From NCBI GenBank assembly GCA_023421245.1, contig JAEZTV010000026.1, positions 1 to 37,618 on the forward strand: DNA of 37,618 nt, in the 5' to 3' direction. This stretch comes from Bacillota bacterium. Its GTDB lineage: Bacteria; Bacillota; Clostridia; Oscillospirales; Ruminococcaceae. This document shows, piece after piece, positions 25,041 through 33,497 of this stretch. The position numbers were made by a program, and so were the translations under genes. How positions within the stretch are numbered: the stretch's first letter is position 1; each line of letters begins with the position of its first letter. The notes under the pieces are model-generated. The model saw nothing but the letters and a program-made list of their open reading frames with translations, was not told the DNA's origin and searched no databases.

Positions 25041-25184
25041 GATGTTAGTTGGTCAGAAGGTAGTAAGTTAGTTATTGATTTGTAATAAGATAGTGAGTAA
25101 ATCAAAAGTGCGTTTGCTGTGAAGTAGTTAGTACAATAGTCAATAGAGTGTTGATTTATTAGTGAATAAAAGGTTAGTTGTTAG
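25041..25184 (-). other. G-depleted intercistronic spacer
   Basis: In these 144 nt the minus-strand (transcript) sequence has only six G. It is made of A, C and U with repeated ACTAAC/AACTAA-like words and has stop codons in every frame. It begins at the stop of the binding-protein gene and ends just before the terminator. With almost no G it cannot fold; it could be a landing site for Rho, a ribonuclease or an RNA chaperone, or an insulating spacer for the terminator. Confidence 0.7.
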
Positions 25185-26470
25185 CGGTAAAGCTCATCCT
25201 GAAGTGTTTGCATAGCTTGTTGTGCGGTTGTGGAGCCTTCCAGCGCAGATGCTACCGTGTTTGGCCAGATGGTGTTAATCCATTCTGTAGTGGTATCAAG
25301 GATCGGGAAGATGCCCGCATAAGGAGCGCCATCAATCGAAACCTTCATAAACTTGTTATCCTGGAAGAAGGGAAGAGCCTGAACCGACTTGCTGACAGGT
25401 ACGTTGCCTGTAACCGTACACCAGGTCTCCTGGCCCTTGCCGGTTGCGAGATATGCAAGCCACTCAAAGGCCGCTTCCTTGTTCTCACACGATTCAAACA
25501 TTACGTTCTCCGTATCGCCCATCGAGGTCCACTGGCCCTTGCTGCCGGGGAATACGAATGCGTCAACGTCATCGCCAAAGGTCTCGACCATGCCGGCGGA
25601 AGAACCGATGTGGTGAACCGTCATAGCGGTAAGACCCGACTTGAAGTTTGCAATAATCTCATTAAATCCATCGCTGATGGCGGTAGGGGGAGTATAACCG
25701 TTCTTATACAGATCAATAAAGTCTTGCATACCGGCTGTTGCTTCGGCGGAAGCAAAATTCTCGAAGTTTCCGCCGCGCGCCCAGATAAAGCTGCCCCAAG
25801 GCTCCTGTCCGCCCTTAGCACCTCTCATGCCAAAGCCGTAAACATCGGTTTTGCCATCGCCGTTGGTGTCCATGGTAAGCTTTTTGCAAGCCTCAAGGAA
25901 TGCCTCGTATGTGGTGGGAACTTCAACCCCGGCCTGTGCAAACAGCGAGGGTCTGTAGTAGACATACAGAACCTGAGTGTTCCAAGGCATTACGTAAATG
26001 CTGTCGGAACCACCGGCTTCGCGCATTACGTCATAAAGGCTTTCTTCAATCTCATCTTTATTTTCCCAGCTGCCGATGAACCCATCAAGCGACGCAAGCA
26101 GGTTGTTTGCGGTAAAGAGCGGGGTTGCGGTCAGCTTCCAGGAAGCGGTGTCAGGGCCGCCGCCGCCCATAGCGGCAGTAAAGATGGTTTCACTGTAAGC
26201 GCCGCCGTCCCAAGGGTATTCCTCGGCAACGACAGTGATATTCTTGCCGTTTGTTGCATTAAAATCAGCTACCATCTCCTGCATTGTAGCCGAGTAGTCA
26301 GAGTTATCTGCCCAATACCAATGTGTAATGGTGGCAGGCTCATTGTTCTGTGCAGGCTCTGAGCTCGGTGCAGGAGCAGCACTGCTGCTGGGTGCATTGG
26401 CCTGTGTACAGCCGGCCAGAACGGTAACGAACATTGCCAGCGCAAGAATCAGTGCAAAAGTTTTTTTCAT
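25181..26470 (-). CDS. Sugar-binding lipoprotein of ABC importer (family 1)
   Basis: 429 residues. Lipoprotein signal MKKTFALILALAMFVTVLAGC (lipobox LAGC, Cys21) and a Ser/Ala/Pro linker precede a two-lobed binding domain: TITHWYWADNSDYSATMQEMVADFN at the start, SIYVMPWNTQVLYVYYRPSLFAQAG in the first lobe, and TVTGNVPVSKSV near the end. This is the CUT1 carbohydrate-binding type. The GGGAGGA site lies inside the end of the regulator gene and the ATG overlaps that gene's TGA, so the two are coupled. Many Trp and Tyr residues fit a sugar ligand; the identity cannot be read. Confidence 0.92.
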   Translation of the reverse strand: MKKTFALILALAMFVTVLAGCTQANAPSSSAAPAPSSEPAQNNEPATITHWYWADNSDYSATMQEMVADFNATNGKNITVVAEEYPWDGGAYSETIFTAAMGGGGPDTASWKLTATPLFTANNLLASLDGFIGSWENKDEIEESLYDVMREAGGSDSIYVMPWNTQVLYVYYRPSLFAQAGVEVPTTYEAFLEACKKLTMDTNGDGKTDVYGFGMRGAKGGQEPWGSFIWARGGNFENFASAEATAGMQDFIDLYKNGYTPPTAISDGFNEIIANFKSGLTAMTVHHIGSSAGMVETFGDDVDAFVFPGSKGQWTSMGDTENVMFESCENKEAAFEWLAYLATGKGQETWCTVTGNVPVSKSVQALPFFQDNKFMKVSIDGAPYAGIFPILDTTTEWINTIWPNTVASALEGSTTAQQAMQTLQDELYR

Positions 26471-27165
26471 TTTTTGAATCCTCCCAACAATTTCGAATCC
26501 TCTAATGTTTGCCTGATGTGTTTCTCGGTTTCCAGCTTAGCGGCATCGGCACCTCCTTCTCGAATTGCTTCGTAGATTTTGATGTGGCTTATAATAGCTC
26601 GCTCAAAGCTTCCTTCGACGTTAACCGTTTCCACATAGCCCTCGCGGATAGATTCGCATATAATGGGTAATATTCGATGCAGGACGTCGTTTTGTGTACA
26701 CTCCGCGACGGCTGTGTGGAACGCTACGTCAAAAGGGGTATAGTCAATTTTCTGCGTGTTTGCTTTATCCATCTGTTCAATTACAACACGCAGTGCCTCA
26801 ATGTTCTTTTTCGTGGCACGTTGTGCGGCAAGATAGGCAATTTGAGGTTCAATCATCAATCTGGTTTCCATCAGGTGATTGAGCAGATTGAGCTGGTTGG
26901 CAAAGTGAAGGCCTAAAGGGTCCTTTACAAGGCCGGGGTTTTTACAGATATAGGTACCCTTGCCGCGTTGTATTTCTACAATGTTTTCCGCAATTAAAAG
27001 CTTAATCGCTTCTCTAACGGTAGAACGGCTTACACCAAGCATCTCCATTAGTATTGCCTCACTGGGTAGCTTATCATGCGGCTTCATATCCATGTTAAGA
27101 ATCATTTCGCGAATTTTTGTTGCGGCAACCATGGATAGCTCGCGGGTGGTTGTAATACGATTCAT
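26467..27165 (-). CDS. GntR-family regulator, FadR subfamily
   Basis: About 232 residues. The N-terminal winged helix-turn-helix reads KLPSEAILMEMLGVSRSTVREAIKLLIAENIVEIQRGKGTYI, followed by the all-helical FCD effector domain (LMETRLMIEPQIAYLAAQRATKKN ... DVAFHTAVAECTQNDVLHRIL ... SHIKIYEAIREGGADAAKLETEKHI), with His residues placed as in metal-binding FCD domains that sense organic acids or sugar derivatives. The ATG at 27165 is chosen over the TTG at 27180 because GGGGG lies nine bases upstream and the extra residues are not conserved. First gene of the sugar operon, so probably autoregulatory. Confidence 0.92.
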   Translation of the reverse strand: MNRITTTRELSMVAATKIREMILNMDMKPHDKLPSEAILMEMLGVSRSTVREAIKLLIAENIVEIQRGKGTYICKNPGLVKDPLGLHFANQLNLLNHLMETRLMIEPQIAYLAAQRATKKNIEALRVVIEQMDKANTQKIDYTPFDVAFHTAVAECTQNDVLHRILPIICESIREGYVETVNVEGSFERAIISHIKIYEAIREGGADAAKLETEKHIRQTLEDSKLLGGFKK

Positions 27166-27219
27166 GCGTGCGACCCCCAAGGAGAAATAATAGAGAATAT
27201 AGTTAAAATGCTAATTAAT

Positions 27220-27231
27220 CAGACGTCAGAC
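27220..27231. promoter_or_regulatory. Candidate operator of the FadR-type regulator
   Basis: CAGAC-GT-CAGAC centred on a GACGTC palindrome lies about 35 nt downstream of the predicted -10, before the regulator gene. FadR-family sites commonly contain GT..AC cores. Weak evidence. Confidence 0.35.
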
Positions 27232-27264
27232 CTCTTAGGTTGTTCCAGCTCGACTTTCAAGGCC

Positions 27265-27293
27265 ATTATAATTGATAAATTAACAAAAAGCAA
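27265..27293 (-). promoter_or_regulatory. Promoter of the sugar operon
   Basis: On the minus strand TTGCTT (27293-27288), 17 nt, TATAAT (27270-27265). Leader of about 95 nt. Confidence 0.75.
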
Positions 27294-27743
27294 TAGGTTT
27301 TTATAAATAATATTAAATTTTATCTTATTTATCACATTTTTATAATCATTTATCATAAAAATCAGTATGTACAGGTCGGACATCACACCTTAAAAGCCCC
27401 GCAAGCCTTTTGTGGAAGGCATGGATATTACAGGCCATTTCAACCTGTAACGCATTTATTGTGTAAAATCGAGATTTGTGCATTGTGCGCATAAATAAGA
27501 TTGTTATGAGAAGATGCGCTCAAAGGTGGTGCCTTTTTAGTATTGGAATAAAGAGCACATATTATGTCGTAAAACTATGCGGGTGGTTTTGGCTTGTTCG
27601 GTTTAAAGAAGAGAGCTTTTAATAGAAGAGCTGGGATGCACTTGTTGAAAAAGAATATGAGGTAATGGACCCGATTCCGAAAATCAGCAGGAGGAATACC
27701 CGTGGCGCAAGAAATCTTGCTTTTTGCGGGAATCTTTGCACAG
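27294..27743. other. Intergenic region without a recognised gene
   Basis: AT-rich to about 27360, then mixed sequence with a 7-bp inverted repeat TTACAGG-N9-CCTGTAA near 27427-27449 and a short AAAGG-TGGTG-CCTTTTT hairpin near 27521-27537. The latter resembles a weak terminator, which could mean a small + strand transcript, but no good promoter is seen. The frame at 27665-27898 crosses the gap terminator and is not credible. Confidence 0.5.
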
Positions 27744-27795
27744 CACAAAAACCGCCCTCTGCTTCTGTGAATTTTACAAAAGCAGAGGGCGGTTT
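27744..27795 (-). terminator. Terminator of gap
   Basis: A 16-bp stem, AAACCGCCCTCTGCTT (27749-27764) with AAGCAGAGGGCGGTTT (27780-27795), followed on the minus strand by TTTTTGTG; about 70 nt beyond the gap stop. Confidence 0.9.
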
Positions 27796-27867
27796 GGTAA
27801 CACGATATTATAACTCGTCAACAAGTAATTACCGCAAACGCAGGCGGAAGAATATACTGTTAGTGCC

Positions 27868-28887
27868 TTACTTGTTATCGACTGTATACATGTGCTGAAT
27901 CAGATTAAGCACCTTGCAGGAATAGCCCCACTCGTTGTCGTACCATGCAACAAGCTTAAAGAAGGTGTCGTTAAGTGCAATACCGGCCTTCGAATCGAAC
28001 ACACAGGTGCGCTCTTCGGTATAGAAGTCAGAGGAAACCACAGCGTCCTCGGTGTAACCGAGAATACCCTTCATGGTGGTTTCGGAGGCCTCTTTCATTG
28101 CCTTGCAGATATCGTCATAGGTGGTGGGCTTCTCAAGCTTTACGGTCAGGTCGACAACCGATACATCAAGGGTGGGAACGCGAAACGCCATACCGGTCAG
28201 CTTGCCCTTAAGCTCAGGGATTGCAAGCGCAACTGCTTTGGCAGCGCCGGTAGAGGAAGGGATGATGTTGCCGGCTGCAGCGCGTCCGCCTCTCCAGTCT
28301 TTCGCGGAAGGTCCGTCAACAGTCTTCTGGGTAGCGGTGGTGGCGTGAACGGTGGTCATAAGACCCTCGGCAATGCCGAACTTATCATTGATTACCTTGG
28401 CAAGGGGAGCAAGGCAGTTGGTGGTACAAGAAGCGTTGGATACCACTGTCATGTCCTTTGCGTACTTCTCAAGGTTAACGCCGCATACGAAGGTGGGGGT
28501 GTCCTTGTCCTTGGCGGGAGCGGAGATTACAACCTTCTTCGCGCCGCCCTTCAGGTGAGCCGAAGCGCTTTCGGTGGTGCAGAACACGCCGGTGGACTCA
28601 ACAATATACTCAGCACCGCAAGACGCCCAGTTAATGGCTGCAGGATCCTTCTCGGCAAACACGGAAATCTTTTTGCCGTTTACAACAAGTTTGCCATTTT
28701 CGGCCTTTACTTCGCCCTTGAACTGACCATGAATGGTGTCGTACTTTACCATGTAAACCATATAGTCAAGATCGATAAAGGGGTCGTTGATGCCAACTAC
28801 CTCGTAGATTTCGGGCTGTGCAACCGCAGCGCGGAACACAAGACGTCCGATACGGCCAAAACCGTTGATGCCAACTTTAATTGCCAT
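27868..28887 (-). CDS. gap: Glyceraldehyde-3-phosphate dehydrogenase, type I
   Basis: 339 residues, usual length. It oxidises glyceraldehyde-3-phosphate to 1,3-bisphosphoglycerate with NAD in glycolysis. The nucleotide-binding start is VGINGFGRIGRLVFRAA, the catalytic Cys lies in SNASCTTNCLAPL, the substrate-binding stretch is HATTATQKTVDGPSAKDWRGGR, and the end has WYDNEWGYS. Starts at ATG 28887 with GGAG ten bases upstream; the TTG at 28896 is in-frame but unlikely. The gene is alone, not followed by pgk. The predicted leader is about 275 nt, long for a glycolytic gene, and may hold a regulatory structure. Confidence 0.97.
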   Translation of the reverse strand: MAIKVGINGFGRIGRLVFRAAVAQPEIYEVVGINDPFIDLDYMVYMVKYDTIHGQFKGEVKAENGKLVVNGKKISVFAEKDPAAINWASCGAEYIVESTGVFCTTESASAHLKGGAKKVVISAPAKDKDTPTFVCGVNLEKYAKDMTVVSNASCTTNCLAPLAKVINDKFGIAEGLMTTVHATTATQKTVDGPSAKDWRGGRAAAGNIIPSSTGAAKAVALAIPELKGKLTGMAFRVPTLDVSVVDLTVKLEKPTTYDDICKAMKEASETTMKGILGYTEDAVVSSDFYTEERTCVFDSKAGIALNDTFFKLVAWYDNEWGYSCKVLNLIQHMYTVDNK

Positions 28888-29173
28888 AGTTTTCAAGCTC
28901 CATTCTGCCGCTTTGCGCCGGCCAAGATTGTAATAATAAGCGCACCCCCATCCGCAAAGATAAATCTATAATAGGGGCAGCGTGCGCGTAAAGGATATGG
29001 GATGCGCCCGGGTTTCAGCACATTCTCCCCGTGTTGGAGTGACATGTAGTGCGGAACGCATCATCGCATAAAGGCTGTTGCTACATCGTTTTGGTAAAAG
29101 GATGTACCTAGCCATCAATGCGTCAAAGAACAGGCTAAGTGAAAGAGATTCGCCACCTATCCAATCAGATATT

Positions 29174-29202
29174 ATTGTATACCAAAACTACCAAACATAC
29201 AA
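29174..29202 (-). promoter_or_regulatory. Predicted promoter of gap
   Basis: On the minus strand TTGTAT (29202-29197), 17 nt, TACAAT (29179-29174), with an extended -10 (TGG before TATACAAT). The -10 lies in the left arm of the inverted repeat 29174-29186/29261-29273. Confidence 0.6.
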
Positions 29203-29273
29203 GAACTTTGACACAAATTTAACTTAAAATTTTGTTTTTATTTTCTGCTTTCTTCATGTGTTTGGTATACAAT
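29174..29273. repeat. 13-bp perfect inverted repeat between gap and the kinase gene
   Basis: ATTGTATACCAAA (29174-29186) and TTTGGTATACAAT (29261-29273) are exact inverted copies 74 nt apart. Each arm holds the candidate -10 of one divergent gene. They may be two operators of one regulator or twin extended -10 elements. Confidence 0.8.
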
Positions 29274-29299
29274 TCGTGTGATAACAGCATATATGGACC

Positions 29300-29336
29300 G
29301 CGCATTCCTGAAAAATGTGACACAGTGCGCATTTTT
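29300..29336 (+). promoter_or_regulatory. Possible attenuator hairpins in the kinase leader
   Basis: GCGCA (29300-29304) can pair with TGCGC (29326-29330) ahead of ATTTTT, while AAAAATG (29310-29316 region) can pair with CATTTTT. The two pairings exclude each other. Stems are short, so this is tentative. Confidence 0.3.
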
Positions 29337-29473
29337 AGTTAAAAATACAAAAATATCTCCTATTAATTTCTACCAGCGGTCTAGCATTTTTGCGTTCTAG
29401 TATGGTAATATATTGTTGTCGCACGAGATGCCGCATTACTATATGCCTACTAACTGGCTCAAAGGAGCATTGT

Positions 29474-30616
29474 ATGGACAAAAAAGAGTTGTTAAACAAT
29501 GCCATCGGTCTTTACGAACAGATCGACGTTCCAATTATAATAATAAACAATCAATTTGAACTGGAATGGCTCAGTGAATGTGCAGGTAGGGTGTATCCGC
29601 AGTATAAACTGAAAAACGGTTTTGCTTCGGCGTTGTCTGAAAGCAGGCTGCAGACTGCAAAACACCTGCTTGGCCAGAACAAAATATACTCATTTTCTAT
29701 GGAGCATATAAGCAATTCACGGTTTAATTGTACCATGACGCCGCTCATGCTCGAAGGAATGCTGCTGTATATTCTTGTGCAGTTATCGCAAGCGCCCGAA
29801 CTTCCATCCGGTGATGATGAAGATGTTTCGCGTTTTATCGCTACCTTTTCAAAACATGTGCGTGAGCCGCTTTTTTACATCTTCAGTGCGCTTGCAACCA
29901 TCAGTCACCGTTTTGAAACGGCAGAGGACTACAGCTCGCTTGAATACGTTAAAGCGATACAGAAAAACGCATATTCTATTTTGCGCACCGTTGCCCACTT
30001 ATCCGACCATATGAAAGATGTAAACGGTATTCCATCGCACAACCCAAGCCCGATACCCTTTTCGATGTATATACGCGATTTATACACGACGGTGGAATCG
30101 GTCACACGCAGCACGGGCATCCCAGTCTATTTGGATATGGAGGAATCCCCCGACTCAAACCTTGTTATGGTAGATGAAACCCGCCTGTCCGAGGCGATTC
30201 TTAATGTGCTGCTCAACTCCTTTCTCTATACCCGTGAAGGCAACCAAATCGTCATTTCACTGCGCTACGTTTCAAACAGTGCGGTTCTGACCATAACCGA
30301 TGCCGGCAGCGGCATCAACCAAGAACATCTTGGCAGCGTGTTTTCGCCGAACTTTTCATACGATATGGGTAACGCACCCTTACGGAATGTCGGTCTTGGG
30401 CTTACACTCGCACGCAACACCATCCAACGTCATAACGGCGTAATGACCATCAACAGCAAGGAGCATGAGGGCACCAGTGTCACGATACGCCTGCCTATTG
30501 CGAGGACGCAGGCGATGCCCGAGCTGTTTCAGGCACCCCCTATGCTGAACTTGAGAAACAGATTTTCCCCTGTTTATATTGAGCTTGCAGAGATCTCGAA
30601 CGTACAGATATTATAG
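29474..30616 (+). CDS. Orphan sensor histidine kinase-like protein with atypical H-box
   Basis: About 380 residues, no membrane helix, so cytosolic. The N-terminal 110 residues look like a PAS-type sensor (IDVPIIIINNQFELEWLSECAGRVY). A two-helix region near 125-185 sits where DHp would be, but the H-box reads FSKHVREPL: aligned with SHELRTPL, Lys replaces the phospho-acceptor His and a His falls on the next position. The ATP-binding domain is intact: N-box NVLLNSF, G1 DAGSGI, F-box-like FSPNFS and G2 GLGLTLA. No response regulator lies nearby. It may autophosphorylate on a shifted His or be an ATP-binding pseudokinase. AAAGGAG lies seven bases before the ATG at 29474; the longer frame from 29390 is rejected. 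Divergent from gap. Confidence 0.85.
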   Translation: MDKKELLNNAIGLYEQIDVPIIIINNQFELEWLSECAGRVYPQYKLKNGFASALSESRLQTAKHLLGQNKIYSFSMEHISNSRFNCTMTPLMLEGMLLYILVQLSQAPELPSGDDEDVSRFIATFSKHVREPLFYIFSALATISHRFETAEDYSSLEYVKAIQKNAYSILRTVAHLSDHMKDVNGIPSHNPSPIPFSMYIRDLYTTVESVTRSTGIPVYLDMEESPDSNLVMVDETRLSEAILNVLLNSFLYTREGNQIVISLRYVSNSAVLTITDAGSGINQEHLGSVFSPNFSYDMGNAPLRNVGLGLTLARNTIQRHNGVMTINSKEHEGTSVTIRLPIARTQAMPELFQAPPMLNLRNRFSPVYIELAEISNVQIL

Positions 30617-30655
30617 AAAACGAGGTTTTGACATTGCCGCAAAACCTTGTTTTTA
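30616..30655 (+). terminator. Terminator of the kinase gene
   Basis: GAAAACGAGGTTTTG and CAAAACCTTGTTTTT form an imperfect stem with a nine-base loop, ending in T5. Confidence 0.75.
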
Positions 30656-30790
30656 TGCATAAATGGTACAGGCCGTTCAATAAAAGAAGGTGCGGTTATC
30701 ATGTAAATACCATTTATTCAAGGACAAAGCCTCAAAACGATCTGCTGTTTGATTATTACAGCTAAATTTATATTAATCGTTTTATCTGCC

Positions 30791-30819
30791 TTGACCTTAA
30801 CAGCCAAAAGGGGTAGAAT
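30791..30819 (+). promoter_or_regulatory. Promoter of pyrG
   Basis: TTGACC (30791-30796), 17 nt, TAGAAT (30814-30819). The leader is about 55 nt, without an obvious attenuator. In Bacillus pyrG is controlled through a G-run at the transcript start; here TSS-proximal sequence (AAACTATTAG) shows no such run. Confidence 0.7.
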
Positions 30820-30880
30820 AAACTATTAGTGGTTTGAATCAGAATATTAAAAATACCGGATGATTTGTGGGGGTATATGT

Positions 30881-32494
30881 ATGGCTGTCAAGTATATTTT
30901 TGTAACCGGGGGCGTTGTGTCGGGGCTCGGCAAGGGCATTACGGCGGCATCGCTGGGAAGGCTGCTCAAGGAGAGGGGATACAGGGTCACCATCCAGAAG
31001 TTTGACCCGTATATCAACGTTGACCCGGGCACAATGAGTCCGTACCAGCATGGTGAAGTGTTTGTCACCGATGACGGCGCCGAAACCGACCTTGATCTTG
31101 GGCACTACGAGCGGTTTATCGATGAAAACCTCTCGGTGAATTCCAACATAACCGCGGGTAAAGTATACTGGAGCGTTATTACAAAAGAACGCCGCGGCGA
31201 CTACCTTGGCGGTACGGTACAGGTTATTCCCCACATAACCAATGAGATAAAGGATCGTATCTACCGCGTTGGAAAATCGGGCGGTGCAGATGTTGTAATC
31301 ACCGAGATTGGCGGTACGGTAGGCGATATCGAAAGCCTTCCGTTCCTTGAGGCGATTCGCCAGCTTTCCACCGAGGTGGGCAGAGAAAATTCGTTGTTTA
31401 TTCATGTTACGCTGGTACCGTATATCGCAGGCTCTAACGAGCTAAAAAGCAAACCCACCCAGCATAGCGTAAAGGAGTTTCTTTCGCTGGGCATTCAGCC
31501 CAACATCATCGTGTGCCGCAGTGAGCATCACCTGCCCGACGATATGCGCAATAAGATTGCACTGTTTTGCAACGTACGCAGCGAGGATGTAATAGAAAAC
31601 TACACCGCCGAGACCCTGTATGAGGTTCCCCTCATGCTCGAGGAACAGGGGCTTGCCGATGCCGCGTGCCACCATCTTAAGCTGGAAAACCATGAGCCCG
31701 ATCTCGCTGCATGGACCGATATGGTGGTTCGCATTAAGAGCATTACCCAGACAGTGGAGATTGGTATTGTCGGCAAGTATATTGAGCTGCCCGATGCATA
31801 TCTTTCCATTGTAGAGTCGCTGCATCATGGCGGCACCGCCAACGATGTAGGGGTTACTGTACGCTGGGTTCAATCCGAGAACATTGACAGCGCTAATGTG
31901 GCCGAAAAGCTGGCAGGGTGTGACGGCATCCTTGTTCCGGGCGGATTTGGGGATCGCGGCATTGATGGTATGATCGAAGCGGTACGCTATGCCAGAGAAA
32001 ACAAAATACCCTTCTTTGGCATCTGCCTGGGGATGCAGACGGCATCGATTGAGTTTGCACGCAATGTGCTTTGTCTTGCCGATGCAAACTCCACCGAGTT
32101 TGATGAAGGCTGCGCAAACCCCATCATCGACATCATGCCTGAGCAGCGCGAGGTTACAAACAAAGGCGGCACAATGCGGTTGGGTCTCTATCCCTGTAAG
32201 CTTTCAGAAAACAGCCGTTCGCGCAAGCTGTATCAAGAAGAGCTCATCTATGAACGTCATCGCCACCGCTACGAGTTTAACAATTCATATCGCGAGGCAT
32301 TCACCGGCGCGGGGATGCTGCTTGCGGGCATTTCCCCCTCCAAAAGTCTGGTGGAGATTATTGAACTGACCAACCATCCATGGTTTGTGGGCGTTCAGTT
32401 CCACCCCGAGTTTAAATCCAGACCAAACCGTCCGCAGCCGTTGTTTCAAGACTTTGTGCGTGCGGCGCTTGAAAATAAAAAGACGAACAAATAG
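30881..32494 (+). CDS. pyrG: CTP synthase
   Basis: About 537 residues, full length. It makes CTP from UTP, ATP and glutamine. The synthetase domain starts KYIFVTGGVVSGLGKGITAASLG and includes QKFDPYINVDPGTMSPYQHGEVFV and GGTVGDIESLPFLEA. The class I glutamine amidotransferase domain (about 290-537) has the nucleophile in GICLGMQ and the His-Glu pair in FHPEFKSRP. The usual GICLGMQ nucleophile elbow is intact. The start is ATG 30881, with GGGGG seven bases upstream; the frame from 30860 adds seven residues without a site. Monocistronic. Confidence 0.97.
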   Translation: MAVKYIFVTGGVVSGLGKGITAASLGRLLKERGYRVTIQKFDPYINVDPGTMSPYQHGEVFVTDDGAETDLDLGHYERFIDENLSVNSNITAGKVYWSVITKERRGDYLGGTVQVIPHITNEIKDRIYRVGKSGGADVVITEIGGTVGDIESLPFLEAIRQLSTEVGRENSLFIHVTLVPYIAGSNELKSKPTQHSVKEFLSLGIQPNIIVCRSEHHLPDDMRNKIALFCNVRSEDVIENYTAETLYEVPLMLEEQGLADAACHHLKLENHEPDLAAWTDMVVRIKSITQTVEIGIVGKYIELPDAYLSIVESLHHGGTANDVGVTVRWVQSENIDSANVAEKLAGCDGILVPGGFGDRGIDGMIEAVRYARENKIPFFGICLGMQTASIEFARNVLCLADANSTEFDEGCANPIIDIMPEQREVTNKGGTMRLGLYPCKLSENSRSRKLYQEELIYERHRHRYEFNNSYREAFTGAGMLLAGISPSKSLVEIIELTNHPWFVGVQFHPEFKSRPNRPQPLFQDFVRAALENKKTNK

Positions 32495-32509
32495 AATTGA
32501 TATCATTAG

Positions 32510-32540
32510 AAAGGGATGGCCGTTGGCCATCCCTTTGTTG
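32510..32540 (+). terminator. Terminator of pyrG
   Basis: AAAGGGATGGCC-GTT-GGCCATCCCTTT, a 12-bp perfect stem; its T-run is short (TTTGTTG). Confidence 0.75.
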
Positions 32541-32624
32541 TGCATCGGCACCCTATTTTAATGTTTATTGAATGACTACTAAATGCGGTCACTGCGCGGC
32601 TATATAAGCATTTTTTGCCTGGAG

Positions 32625-33497
32625 CTACTTTACAAATGAGGGCAATTTGGGGTTCTCATTCTTGTATACCTCAACCGGGGTTCCTTCGGTGCCGGGCAGC
32701 AGCTTTGCCATAACAACAAAGCGCTGATCTGTATTAAACCGTCCGTATTTGTAGGTGCAGGTGGACAGGGTTAAAATCTTATCCTGCGGGGTGATGTCCA
32801 CATCATAATGGTGCTCGCTGCGTACGCTTGCTTCGGATACGATGTACATCAAGCCTTCATCCGTGGGTTCCGGCTCAATGTAATAAAAATCAATGTCGGT
32901 TGTAAACACGGCAAATATCTGCCACAGCATCTCGTCATCCTTGGTTGAGAAGGAGATGAACTGGTTTTCTTTCGCAAACTGAAGGTCTTCAAACTTAAGA
33001 AGCTGCGAAAAGTGTTTGCCGTCGCTGCTGCCGTTTGTTTCGATATTATGACCATATACCACCGTATTGCGTGAAAGCCGCGTACGGTCTGCGAGCGTGT
33101 TGCGAAAGTCGGCAAACAAGATTCCGGCAAAATCATATTTACCATCGTAGTTAGACCGCGTCTTGACGAAGCTGTTATCCTCAGAGTTATAAAGCACCGC
33201 ATGGTCAACCGTGGTGCCGGGTATGGTCAGCCAGCCCTTGGGATCCCCCAGCTTAAAGGTTTGTGCCAGCTTTTCGGCAAGCACGGCATTGGGGGCAATC
33301 GGCTCGCCGTACGGCGGTGCCTCGGGCTGCGATTCCACTGGCTGCGAGGAAATGGGCTGGGAGCTTTCAATCTGCGATGGGGGAATGGGGTTTGACTGGG
33401 TGCAGCTTGCAAGCATGCATGCGGCAAGCACGCATGCAAAGAAGGGAAGCAAACGCCTGAAAATAGGGCTGGAGCCCCATTTGTTTTTCGTAACCAT
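32625..33497 (-). CDS. Class B sortase with lipoprotein-type signal (sortase 1)
   Basis: About 290 residues. Sortases cleave a sorting motif in secreted proteins and link them to the wall. The catalytic residues are His150 (YGHNI), Cys247 (TLSTCTYKYGRF) and Arg259 (DQRFVVMAKLL), with the extra helix and spacing of class B. The N-terminus (PFFACVLAACMLASC) carries a lipobox LASC with Cys32, then a Ser/Gln/Pro linker: it could be anchored by lipid rather than by a signal-anchor helix, which is unusual. The start at 33497 has GGAGG six bases upstream. It is separated from the other two sortases by its own promoter and terminator. Confidence 0.9.
   Translation of the reverse strand: MVTKNKWGSSPIFRRLLPFFACVLAACMLASCTQSNPIPPSQIESSQPISSQPVESQPEAPPYGEPIAPNAVLAEKLAQTFKLGDPKGWLTIPGTTVDHAVLYNSEDNSFVKTRSNYDGKYDFAGILFADFRNTLADRTRLSRNTVVYGHNIETNGSSDGKHFSQLLKFEDLQFAKENQFISFSTKDDEMLWQIFAVFTTDIDFYYIEPEPTDEGLMYIVSEASVRSEHHYDVDITPQDKILTLSTCTYKYGRFNTDQRFVVMAKLLPGTEGTPVEVYKNENPKLPSFVK

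Noticed and set aside
25178..26362. 394-codon open frame opposite the sugar-binding protein gene
   Set aside because: Long only because the sense gene has biased codons; the product is low-information and the sense strand carries a clear lipoprotein.
27521..27540. GGTGGTGCC near a T-run, considered as a T-box antiterminator
   Set aside because: The T-box motif GGTGG.ACCGCG is not matched, the stem is only five bases and no + strand gene follows.
27665..27898. 77-codon + strand frame
   Set aside because: Crosses the gap terminator and enters the antisense of gap; basic low-complexity product.
27892..28971. 359-codon open frame opposite gap
   Set aside because: Antisense of a highly conserved gene with strong codon bias; no SD.
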